Virus record (IMG/VR): IMGVR_UViG_3300050343_000015
Coordinates: 1 to 47,317 of that record
Reading direction: 5' to 3' (one strand)
DNA length: 47,317 nt
From: a virus
The position numbers and the translations under genes were made by a program. Positions 34,970 through 41,254 of this stretch are shown piece by piece. Position 1 is the stretch's first letter, and every line of letters begins with the position of its first letter. The notes under the pieces were generated by a model. The model was not told the origin of the DNA. It worked only from the letters and a program-made list of their open reading frames with translations, and did no database searches.

Positions 34970-35100
34970 TAATGACCCGCCTTGCTGTAACCGTTGTTTA
35001 ACTTCATTCTCACGGCTAATCTTTTATTTCTAAAAGCTTGCTCGTCAGCTAGCATTTTTTGATGCAAGTAATTGTATATTATTTTAAATAGCATATTCAT
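34969..35100 (-). CDS. 43-residue early protein
   Basis: The ORF starts MNMLFKIIYNYLHQKMLADE and ends NNGYSKAGH. A ribosome site AGGAGCG lies 9 bases before the ATG, and the stop overlaps the next start (TAATG). It is the first gene after hammerhead C. The amphipathic, basic N-terminal helix is its only visible feature. Confidence 0.6.
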   Translation of the reverse strand: MNMLFKIIYNYLHQKMLADEQAFRNKRLAVRMKLNNGYSKAGH

Positions 35101-35136
35101 ATAGCTACGCTCCTATGTTGATTGTTTGAACTTACT

Positions 35137-35204
35137 GAGCTCATCAGTCATGGCTTAACCATGAGACAAAGCGCCGGACGTTACAACGGCGCAATGTTTC
35201 GCTC
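35137..35204 (-). ncRNA. Hammerhead ribozyme C (type II), predicted
   Basis: In minus-strand order: stem II 5' strand GAGC (35204-35201), GAAA (35200-35197), stem III CATTGCGCCG with CGGCGCTTTG (35096+100 to 35187, and 35076+100 to 35167; two T-T mismatches in the middle, eight pairs), TC completing the cleavage triplet at 35165, closed stem I TCATGG/CCATGA with loop TTAAG, core CTGATGA (35147-35141), stem II 3' strand GCTC (35140-35137). This is the circular permutation in which stem II is open. The open stem II is only 4 bp, so it is the least stable of the four. Predicted cleavage falls between 35165 and 35164. Confidence 0.82.
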
Positions 35205-35215
35205 TTTGTTTATTA

Positions 35216-35377
35216 TTAATAACCTAGCCAGTGATAAACTTTTATAGCTGAATAGGTTTGTTTTTTACCTAAGTTTTTGTAAAAATCATCAAGCTCACAC
35301 TCGCAGCCGTGCGCCCTGATAATGCTCAGGGCTACATTTTTTTGAATAGTGACGCCTTTAAGTTCTGACAAATCCAT
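35216..35377 (-). CDS. 53-residue early protein
   Basis: The ORF starts MDLSELKGVTIQKNVALSII and ends SAIKVYHWLGY. It begins two bases after the stop of the 120-residue gene with no separate ribosome site, suggesting translational coupling. It ends 12 bases before hammerhead C. The sequence has a CEC motif; no family is recognised. Confidence 0.6.
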   Translation of the reverse strand: MDLSELKGVTIQKNVALSIIRAHGCECELDDFYKNLGKKQTYSAIKVYHWLGY

Positions 35378-35379
35378 GA

Positions 35380-35742
35380 CTATATTTTTAACAGTTGCAG
35401 GCTGTCCGGTAACTGCTCATCAAACTTAATGATGTCCGGCACCGTGTCAGTCTTAGGTCTAACAAAACCTGAATTAAGCCAGTACTCACGCTCTACGCCG
35501 TAAATATTCATTAACTTTTTAAAGTCAGCGTGTGCAAGTCTACGCTTTTTTGCTTCAGCGCTGCCGCCGTCAATCCATGTTAAGTGTTTACCAGTTGTAG
35601 AGCTCCATATATTAGCGCTCACATGTAACACGCCAAATGGGTCTCTAATTGCTACCGGTGTGACGTATGAGTAATAAACAGTTACGCCGCTGTCAGTGCA
35701 GCTATAAAGATTTTTAGTAGTTCTTAAATAATGTTTTTGCAT
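35380..35742 (-). CDS. 120-residue early protein, SY-TPVA type
   Basis: It starts MQKHYLRTTKNLYSCTDSGV. The segment VTVYYSYVTPVAIRDPFGVL followed by a Trp-Ser-Thr-Thr stretch (ANIWSSTTGKHLTW) resembles a small phage protein family seen in many unrelated phages (possibly DUF8033). The C-terminal part (DIIKFDEQLPDSLQLLKI) is acidic. It is the first gene after hammerhead B, 41 bases from the predicted cleavage site, with ribosome site AAAGGA. Confidence 0.65.
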   Translation of the reverse strand: MQKHYLRTTKNLYSCTDSGVTVYYSYVTPVAIRDPFGVLHVSANIWSSTTGKHLTWIDGGSAEAKKRRLAHADFKKLMNIYGVEREYWLNSGFVRPKTDTVPDIIKFDEQLPDSLQLLKI

Positions 35743-35777
35743 AGTGTCCTTTGGTTTGTTTGTTTGTAGTTACTTAT

Positions 35778-35843
35778 GTAACAGACTAAGCGGCAAAGTA
35801 AGGCGCCGCTCAGTTTCGCTGAATAACAGCTCATCAGTGTTAC
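35778..35843 (-). ncRNA. Hammerhead ribozyme B (type I), predicted
   Basis: In minus-strand order: stem I GTAACA (35843-35838), core CTGATGA (35837-35831), stem II GCTG/CAGC with loop TTATT (35830-35818), GAAA (35817-35814), stem III CTGAGCGGC/GCCGCTTAG (35813-35805 with 35794-35786, one wobble; loop GCCTTACTTT), TC completing the cleavage triplet at 35784, stem I TGTTAC (35783-35778). All conserved core positions fit. Stem I is identical to hammerhead D, but stems II and III differ. The TAA stop of the 107-residue gene lies inside GTAACA. Predicted cleavage falls between 35784 and 35783. Confidence 0.92.
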
Positions 35844-36163
35844 TTAATATTGATAATATTAGCCTTGTTATTAATAGCAAGATAAACGGCTTCTTGTTTT
35901 GAAATCTTGCCGTATTTCTTAACTAACTTTTTTAAAAACAATCTATTCTTAGAATTATTTTTAAATGCTGTTTGTATTATCTTAACTGGCTCAGCGTATA
36001 ACTTGCCATCATCACTGACCCATGAGCCGGCGCCGTCATAGGCTGTACACCCGCCAAACTCAGCGCATAGCTCTTTTTGAATTAACAACGGCGCCATTAA
36101 CTTAGCGCCGTCATTGTCATTAATTGGAAAGTTGATTTGTGCAATATCCATATTTATATCCAT
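35840..36163 (-). CDS. 107-residue early protein
   Basis: It starts MDINMDIAQINFPINDNDGA; the second Met (MDIA) is an alternative start. It contains CAEFGGCTAYDGAGSWVSDD followed by LYAEPVK, a pattern seen in small phage proteins without known function, and a Lys-rich helical end. It overlaps the 54-residue gene by ten bases, and its stop is part of hammerhead B. Confidence 0.65.
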   Translation of the reverse strand: MDINMDIAQINFPINDNDGAKLMAPLLIQKELCAEFGGCTAYDGAGSWVSDDGKLYAEPVKIIQTAFKNNSKNRLFLKKLVKKYGKISKQEAVYLAINNKANIINIK

Positions 36164-36318
36164 CCTTCTTGAGCTGCTTGTCTTAACATCTCAATTTTTT
36201 TATTTTTGTCAGTCTCTTTGGCATAATTTCTAAAATGCTCTTCTTTACTAACTTTATTTTTAAACTTGTCAGCGTGGTGCTGAGTAAGTATTTTCTGTAT
36301 AGTGTGATTATATTTCAT
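36154..36318 (-). CDS. 54-residue early protein
   Basis: The ORF starts MKYNHTIQKILTQHHADKFK and ends RQAAQEGWI. Ribosome site AAAGGACG lies just before the ATG, the same leader used by the 71-residue gene. It is probably helical and basic. No family is recognised. Confidence 0.6.
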   Translation of the reverse strand: MKYNHTIQKILTQHHADKFKNKVSKEEHFRNYAKETDKNKKIEMLRQAAQEGWI

Positions 36319-36326
36319 AACGTCCT

Positions 36327-36542
36327 TTATTTGTTTGTGTGTTTAACTTTGTCAGCTATAGCATTTAATTTATTACAAAATGCTAAAGCGTCAGCTTCTT
36401 TTTTAAAATTAAAAAAAGCAATAGAAGGCGTCATCAAATAAAACTTGTCGCCGCCTTTACCGCTATAAATTAAATAGTTGCCGCCGGTCTCACCGCCTAG
36501 CTCATATTTAAAAGTGTTTTCATAATCATCTAATTTATTCAT
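36327..36542 (-). CDS. 71-residue first early protein
   Basis: The first gene of the early block (MNKLDDYENTFKYELGGETG). It contains GGNYLIYSGKGGDKFYLMTP followed by a small helix rich in Ala/Asn, giving a small alpha/beta layout. It begins 64 bases after the cleavage site of hammerhead A with ribosome site AAAGGACG. By position it corresponds to T7 gp0.3-type host-defence countermeasures, but the sequence gives no proof of such a role. Confidence 0.65.
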   Translation of the reverse strand: MNKLDDYENTFKYELGGETGGNYLIYSGKGGDKFYLMTPSIAFFNFKKEADALAFCNKLNAIADKVKHTNK

Positions 36543-36556
36543 AGTGTAACGTCCTT

Positions 36557-36613
36557 TGTTTGTTTCGCTGTTACTGACAGCTCATCAGTCATATTGATAA
36601 TATGAGACAAACA
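36557..36613 (-). ncRNA. Hammerhead ribozyme A (type III), predicted
   Basis: In minus-strand order: stem III 5' strand TGTTTG (36613-36608), TC completing the GTC triplet at 36606, closed stem I TCATATT/AATATGA with loop ATC (36605-36589), core CTGATGA (36588-36582), stem II GCTGT/ACAGC with loop CAGTA (36581-36567), GAAA (36566-36563), stem III 3' strand CAAACA (36562-36557). Every stem position is Watson-Crick paired. Here stem III is open, unlike the other three copies. Predicted cleavage falls between 36606 and 36605, which removes the long leader from the first early mRNA. Confidence 0.93.
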
Positions 36614-36703
36614 TAGGTTGTCTGTACTGGCTCAAAGCAATGACGCTGAAGCGCTTGACCGGCTCGCCGTGCGGCTGTTGCGGTGTCCGACTTATTTGGG
36701 GCT

Positions 36704-36719
36704 GTCACACCCGTGTGAC
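36704..36719. other. Perfect 7-bp inverted repeat
   Basis: GTCACAC and GTGTGAC separated by CC form a tight symmetric site in the leader upstream of hammerhead A. It could be an RNA hairpin or a protein-binding palindrome. No T run follows, so it is not a classic terminator. Confidence 0.6.
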
Positions 36720-36954
36720 CTCTATGCTGCTGAGGCTGTCAGAAACTTTTTAAAATCATAGCTTAAGCCTTCTGTCACTGCTGTTAGCACTTGAAAAAAT
36801 TTTAAAAAATTAAACATATTGTCTGTATACATGTGTAAAAAATAATTAGTAATGATTTATTTGCATAACAGCTATGCATAATATGCATGACTAAGAAAAA
36901 AACAGACACCTCTATTCTATACCTACATTAGAATAGTTATAAGGTGTATATGTA

Positions 36955-37004
36955 CTGAGTACACCTATGACACCTGAGTATATACTCTGAGTATACCCTG
37001 AGTA
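36955..37004. repeat. Four CTGAGTA direct repeats
   Basis: CTGAGTA begins at 36955, 36974, 36987 and 36998 on the plus strand, most copies followed by TA or CA. Short clustered repeats of this kind lie in the terminal repeats of T7-type phages and may act in packaging or initiation. Confidence 0.75.
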
Positions 37005-37056
37005 CATACACACATACATATATACACATAGTATACACTGTATTGACTTGTATATA

Positions 37057-37075
37057 TCTTATACGGGAACCTTTA
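37057..37075 (-). promoter_or_regulatory. Predicted phage promoter upstream of the early region
   Basis: The minus strand reads TAAAGGTTCCCGTATAAGA, aligning without gaps to the promoter before RNA polymerase (AAGGTTCCC...AGA). It lies between the two repeat families, at the position of the left-end promoter of T7, which is linked to replication and genome entry. Confidence 0.6.
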
Positions 37076-37091
37076 TAGATATAGTGTGTGT

Positions 37092-37157
37092 TGCTGCGTG
37101 TATACTATATGTATGCTGCGTGTATTCTTTGTGTATGCTATGTGTACCAAACTAAAA
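37092..37157. repeat. Three 22-bp direct repeats
   Basis: Units starting TGCTGCGTGTA at 37092 and 37114 and TGCTATGTGTA at 37136 are spaced exactly 22 bases, about two helical turns. Such phased iterons can bind a protein cooperatively; in this position they may mark the concatemer junction or a replication site. Confidence 0.7.
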
Positions 37158-37331
37158 AAACAGACGAGCTCAAAGGCACGCCTATTTATTCTTTATGTAT
37201 ACCGCCGGCACTCTTAAGGCACTCATTCCTATATATACCTTGCTCAGGTGTGCTTAAAGTTTACTCAGGGGACACTTGCAGCAGCGCAACTGGTGATTGT
37301 ATGGGGGAAACTCGGGTGCCGCTACAGTGAT

Positions 37332-37369
37332 ATACCCCTTCAGAATTTTTTATGAAATATTCTGGGTAT
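37332..37369. other. Hairpin at the endolysin 3' end
   Basis: ATACC...GGTAT plus CAGAAT/ATTCTG form an 11-bp stem with a four-base bulge, overlapping the endolysin stop codon. No T run follows on the minus strand, so it may stabilise the mRNA 3' end or mark the terminal repeat boundary. Confidence 0.45.
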
Positions 37370-37908
37370 TACATTCTGTCCGACAAATAGAGCGCCTCAG
37401 TTTCCCTTCTAGTCTTGAAGTCATCTCCAAAGTTATTTAACTCTTTGACAACATCTGACCATCTACCTTCTACCGCAGCAGAAAGAAAGTTAGGCGTTCT
37501 ATTAAGGGAACCATATTGGAAACCCACAGACGCTATTACAGTCTGTTGTGCGGCTGTTAAATCAGTAAATTTACTACCATTAGCCGCTCTATTGTATTGT
37601 TTAGCTATATCACTTGTGTAAAAAGCTTTAGATAATCTATTAATAGTGTCTGTTTCTTGGTCAGTCATTATTAAATTCTTAGCTAATCCTTTAGCTTTAG
37701 ACCCTGTTAAGCCTAAATATGGCTCTAATCTTTGTATTAATAGGTCATCAAAACCCATAGCTTTTAGACTATCTTTAGTTTTGTCTTTTAAATCAAAACC
37801 AATACCTATTGTAACACCACTATTACTTGTAGGCTGATAGCCTTTGTGGTGATTATTTCCTTCTAAACCGGATATAAACTTCCAGTCTACTTTATAAGTA
37901 TTATCCAT
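37369..37908 (-). CDS. Endolysin, pesticin/T4-lysozyme-like muramidase
   Basis: About 179 residues. I chose the ATG at 37908 (MDNTYKVDWKFISGLEGNNH), two bases after the TerL stop, over the in-frame start 12 codons upstream. The N-terminal FISGLEGN carries the catalytic Glu of the lysozyme fold, followed by GVTIGIGFDLKDKTKD (Asp/Thr part of the active site). The C-terminal half has AAQQTVIASVGFQYG, typical of pesticin-like phage lysozymes. It cleaves peptidoglycan at lysis. It is the last late gene, directly beside the control region. Confidence 0.85.
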   Translation of the reverse strand: MDNTYKVDWKFISGLEGNNHHKGYQPTSNSGVTIGIGFDLKDKTKDSLKAMGFDDLLIQRLEPYLGLTGSKAKGLAKNLIMTDQETDTINRLSKAFYTSDIAKQYNRAANGSKFTDLTAAQQTVIASVGFQYGSLNRTPNFLSAAVEGRWSDVVKELNNFGDDFKTRRETEALYLSDRM

Positions 37909-37909
37909 A

Positions 37910-39548
37910 TTATATAAATCTGTCCTCTTCTGGTTCTTTACCAATGGCTGTCTCCATAAATCTTTCTAATTCTTGGTCTAACAATTCTTCTTTGTGTTGG
38001 TTATAAGATAATGACTTGGTCTCTATCCATTCTGTCTACCCAATACTTCGCCGCCATAGCTAAAGCATCAATAGCATCATCATGTCTTAATGAACCTTTG
38101 TCTCTAGTCAGTCCTTGTCATTTGTCTAAACAACTGATGGTCAGGTTCATTCTTAAAATCTTCGTGTATTAGTAAGTCATCTACAACTAACCTGTGACTG
38201 AGTTCATCAAAGGCTCTAAAGTATCTATAATACGTTTTTCTTTTTGTGTATTATGTCTAACTTCTTCTATCTCACATGGGTGTATTTTGCCATGACAGGT
38301 TTTAACAACTGTGTTGCCATACCATCACCAAAGTTACTCTCAATGACCACATAGTTCACATCATGTTTCTTAGCAATGTTAGATAGTCTTGCCATAGTAG
38401 TTTCTGAATAACCACCTTCTAGTGAGCCTACAGAGGTCAGATAAAGCACTCCATGAAGCATTTTAAGCACCGCATACGCTGTTTTGTCTTCTCCACGACC
38501 AGAGGGTCAATGGACATTACTGTGCCTTCAAATGCTGTAAATTCTTCACTCATCATCATAGGAGCTACAAAATAATCACCTTTAAGTCCCACATTGGGAA
38601 TATCAGGGTCTATAGCTTTCATTTGCTCTGGTGATGATGCCCATTGTATCTTTGCAGGTGCATCTTTCCATGTAGAGCAACCTGAAGCTACAATTAAATC
38701 GTTTAACTTTAGAGGGTATCTATTTGCATCAGACAAACTTGTGTCCAACATAAATTGTAAGTTAAAACCAGAACGACCATAAGATGATAGTCTTTCCATA
38801 AGTCTACCGCATCAAACCTTTTGGGGTCTGTGGGGTCTTCCTTCTGTTACCTTGAATAATGTCTGCAAGTTTGTGACCATAACTAATCTTTTGTGTAGGA
38901 TTAGGTACAAGTGCAGTCCATATCTTTGTCTTAAATCCTCTTCTTCTAATGAGTTGTATAATGACATCTCATTTTGTGGAGTACCTAGAAATATAATACG
39001 TCCAGTACTTAGGTTTAATAATTGCATCAAATTCTTTTACAGTCTCACCTAATCTATCTCTCATTAACTGCGTTTGGGAGTTATTAGCACTCTCAACGTC
39101 ATCAGCAATAATAATGTCTGCTCTACTACCTGTTAACTGCCCTGTAATACCCATAGATTTAACTGATGGTGCATGACTGGCTGTAGCAGGTGCTACATCA
39201 AATGATACTTTAGAATGTCTTTGATTATCTCTAGGGTATCAAGTGTTGTAATAGTGGCATTTCTCCAATTAACCTTTGTGTAAAGGTACTGAAGTCATCT
39301 GCTCTAGTTTTACTAGCAGATACTACTAAAATATTTTTTTGTGGATTAAGAAGTAATTGATGACAGACAAAAGCAGAGGTAATCCAAGATTTACCTACGC
39401 CTCTAAATGCTTCTATTACAAGTCTCTTTTCGTTTGACTGTAAGTAATCTGCAATATCGAATTGTATAGGTGTGGGGTTAGGCAGGTTTAAGTGCTTCCA
39501 ACACAAATACAAAAAATTTTTAAAATTCTTTAATCGTTTATCCATCAT
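37910..39548 (-). pseudogene. Large terminase subunit (T7 gp19-like), several frameshifts
   Basis: The packaging motor. The N-terminal piece has FRGVGKSWITSAFV (Walker A variant of terminases) and ILVVSASKTRADDF. The next has [20 protein letters not shown] (Walker B plus catalytic acid). Later pieces carry [35 protein letters not shown] and FEGTVMSIDP (nuclease Asp), and VVIESNFGDGMATQLLKPVM. The C-terminus reads RFMETAIGKEPEEDRFI to a TAA at 37910. The total would be about 545 residues, close to T7 gp19 (586). About six single-base shifts break it, most likely read errors. Confidence 0.87.
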
Positions 39549-39777
39549 CAAATGGTACTTCGTCTAAAATGTTATCTTCTTTTTTAGATAAAGGTTCTTT
39601 ACTGTATGTTTTACAAACTTCTAAACATACTTTCATTTCTGAAGCTGTTAAATCTTCCCCAGATTTTAATTTCTTATAAGCATGGTTTACCAATAGTTGT
39701 GGTAACTCTTTTAAGACTGTTTCTAAATTATTGGGGTCTTCCTTGTCGGTTGTATTTTTTATGGTCTCGTTTTTCAT
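39538..39777 (-). CDS. Small terminase subunit (T7 gp18-like)
   Basis: A 79-residue protein (T7 gp18 is 89). It contains VLKELPQLLVNHAYKKLKSG, EDLTASEMKVCLEVCKTYS and an acidic C-terminus (DNILDEVPFDDG), the usual layout of marine T7-like TerS, which recognises the packaging site and recruits TerL. It overlaps the TerL start (ATGATGGATAA) and the upstream 43-residue gene. Confidence 0.82.
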   Translation of the reverse strand: MKNETIKNTTDKEDPNNLETVLKELPQLLVNHAYKKLKSGEDLTASEMKVCLEVCKTYSKEPLSKKEDNILDEVPFDDG

Positions 39778-39859
39778 CTTTGTTTAACCTTTTCTTGTGT
39801 GTTCGTACTCTTTTCTTTGGTTTCTCTCTAACAACAAAATCTTTAAATTTTCTAGCCAT
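39728..39859 (-). CDS. 43-residue basic protein before TerS
   Basis: The ORF starts MARKFKDFVVREKPKKRVRT and ends KKYNRQGRPQ. Very basic mini-proteins starting MARKFKDF...REKPKKR precede TerS in many marine podoviruses. It overlaps the first 50 bases of TerS in another frame. It is possibly DNA-binding; the function is unknown. Confidence 0.6.
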   Translation of the reverse strand: MARKFKDFVVREKPKKRVRTHKKRLNKDEKRDHKKYNRQGRPQ

Positions 39860-39889
39860 AGTTATCTACTCGTTAATCTGTCCATGTAA

Positions 39890-40321
39890 TTATTTTTTAA
39901 CTAATGAACCACCAAAGTATAATCCAATAATAGCTGACACTAGGTTAGTATCTAATGGTGTAATAACCAAACTATTAGAAGATAGTGTTACCCATTTCAT
40001 TATTTCTTTTTCTGGTATAAAGAAAAATGCAGGTTTAAATTCTAAATAACCTACAATCACACTTACATCTGGTGATAATATTGGCATTAATTTTGGTAGC
40101 AATACTATTGCAAATACAGCAGTTAAAGCTATAATTCTTCTAGTCCATTGAAAGCCTTTGTTGTCATATTCTCTTGCTTCTTTAAAACCTTGTTGTTGAA
40201 CTTCTGCTCTTTGTATAAGCATTTTTTGTTCTGCTTGTTTTGCTTTAATACTTTGCGACCAGATACTCATTACTCCACCTAATACAGTAGAGCCTAACAT
40301 TGTTATCATTTCAAATGGCAT
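39890..40321 (-). CDS. Holin-like membrane protein, haplotype 2 copy (complete)
   Basis: The 143-residue full-length form of the protein cut at the left window edge. It has three hydrophobic segments: residues 5-22 (MITMLGSTVLGGVMSIW), about 62-82 (RRIIALTAVFAIVLLPKLMP) and the C-terminal LVSAIIGLYFGGSLV. Between them lies a helical Gln/Lys-rich segment. The ATG at 40321 overlaps the end of the XhlA-like fusion gene. A holin role is inferred; a virion role is possible. Confidence 0.7.
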   Translation of the reverse strand: MPFEMITMLGSTVLGGVMSIWSQSIKAKQAEQKMLIQRAEVQQQGFKEAREYDNKGFQWTRRIIALTAVFAIVLLPKLMPILSPDVSVIVGYLEFKPAFFFIPEKEIMKWVTLSSNSLVITPLDTNLVSAIIGLYFGGSLVKK

Positions 40322-40907
40322 TCTCCAAAAAGTTGAAAAAATCCTAGTATTCCAACAATACAAGTTCCAATAGCAAGGATAACTTTAAGTCCACCCTTAC
40401 CCATAGAAACATCTTGTCTTAACGACTTAATTTCTTTTCTCATTTCTTCTATGCTTTTTAGAATGTTATTCATTCGTTCAGCACAAAGTTTCTCATGGAT
40501 GAAAGTCTAACACCAGTAGCGACTTCGCTAAACTCTTTTGGTGTTAAAAATATTGCAGTTTTAGATTGATATGGATAATCAATATGAAATTCACAAGCAT
40601 CTTCTTTATAAAAACTAGATGGTGTTAAATTTGCTCTTACTTGAATTACTGCTTTACAATTTAACTTTTCTAAAATTGGTTTTATGTAAGGACTATAATA
40701 ATTACTATTTATCTGATTATTATTATAAAATGAATGAGTAAAATAACCTAAATCTTTATTAGTTTTAGTAACCATTTGTTTTCTTTGAAACCAAGCAAAA
40801 TCATTATCTACTTCAATATCATTTTCTTTTACTAAAATTAGATTTTGTATTTGTTTAAAAAAATCTTTGTCTAAAAAATTTTTAATAATTTCTATTTGCT
40901 TTGCCAT
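40306..40907 (-). pseudogene. 2OG-Fe(II) oxygenase fragment fused to XhlA-like membrane protein, one frameshift
   Basis: The N-terminal ~130 residues (MAKQIEIIKNFLDKDFFKQI onward) resemble phage 2-oxoglutarate/Fe(II) oxygenases, with the iron motif His-x-Asp in CEFHIDYPYQSKTAIF. The sequence then passes directly into KEFSEVATGVRLSS and, after a one-base shift near 40493, into HEKLCAERMNNILKSIEEM and the membrane helix of the XhlA-like protein. The distal His and the 2OG-binding Arg expected in a full oxygenase are missing, so this part is probably inactive. It could be a real deletion fusion or an assembly join. Confidence 0.6.
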
Positions 40908-41245
40908 ACTTGACTTTCCTCGTTCCAAATCCAACCATCTTGAGGTCTTGGTGTTGGTGCTTCCCATTGACAAGTATCTTCATTTAAAACCCAAGAAGGA
41001 TATGGTTTTATTGATATAAAAGCATCTCTATCTTCGTCATAAGTCATACCAATACTTGCAAAGTTTTTTCTAATACTTCCATTATAAGAAGTTTGTTTCC
41101 AAATTGACCAACCTGTTAATCCTTGTAAATAATTAATTCCATTAACTTCTTGTTCAACATTATTAGCGTCTAATAATTCGTTGTTATTAACTACAACAAC
41201 ATCAATAACTTTATTGTTTAATCCGATTTTTGCAAAATGAGCCAT
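40892..41245 (-). CDS. 117-residue tail-island protein, WKQTSYN type
   Basis: It starts MAHFAKIGLNNKVIDVVVVN. The pattern LTGWSIWKQTSYN, then FASIGMTYDEDRDAFI, then PYPSWVLNEDTCQWEAPTP is very common in small proteins linked to tail and adhesin genes of marine phages. The function is unknown; probably virion- or fibre-associated. It follows the glycine-rich adhesin and overlaps the oxygenase start. It has no counterpart in haplotype 1. Confidence 0.7.
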   Translation of the reverse strand: MAHFAKIGLNNKVIDVVVVNNNELLDANNVEQEVNGINYLQGLTGWSIWKQTSYNGSIRKNFASIGMTYDEDRDAFISIKPYPSWVLNEDTCQWEAPTPRPQDGWIWNEESQVWQSK

Positions 41246-41254
41246 AATATTTTC

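Larger units (their letters stand above)
36614..37368. other. Non-coding control region at the genome junction
   Basis: About 750 bases between the endolysin stop and hammerhead A without a convincing gene. It has a GC-rich structured part (36614-36730) with a perfect GTCACAC/GTGTGAC hairpin, a very AT-rich part (36740-36930), two families of short direct repeats (36955-37004 and 37092-37157), a predicted phage promoter (37057-37075) and an endolysin-side hairpin. In T7-like phages the direct terminal repeats, left-end promoters and concatemer junction lie between the last late gene and the first early gene, so the physical ends are probably here. Host sigma-70 promoters for early genes should also be here, but I cannot name a clear one. 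Confidence 0.7.

Noticed and set aside
36955-37157. CRISPR-like direct repeats
   Set aside because: The repeats are 7 and 22 bp with no spacers of unique sequence and no cas genes; they fit terminal-repeat or iteron elements better.
37088-37330. 80-residue plus-strand ORF in the control region
   Set aside because: Its sequence mostly translates the 22-bp repeats and has no good ribosome site; the opposite orientation to all genes makes it unlikely.
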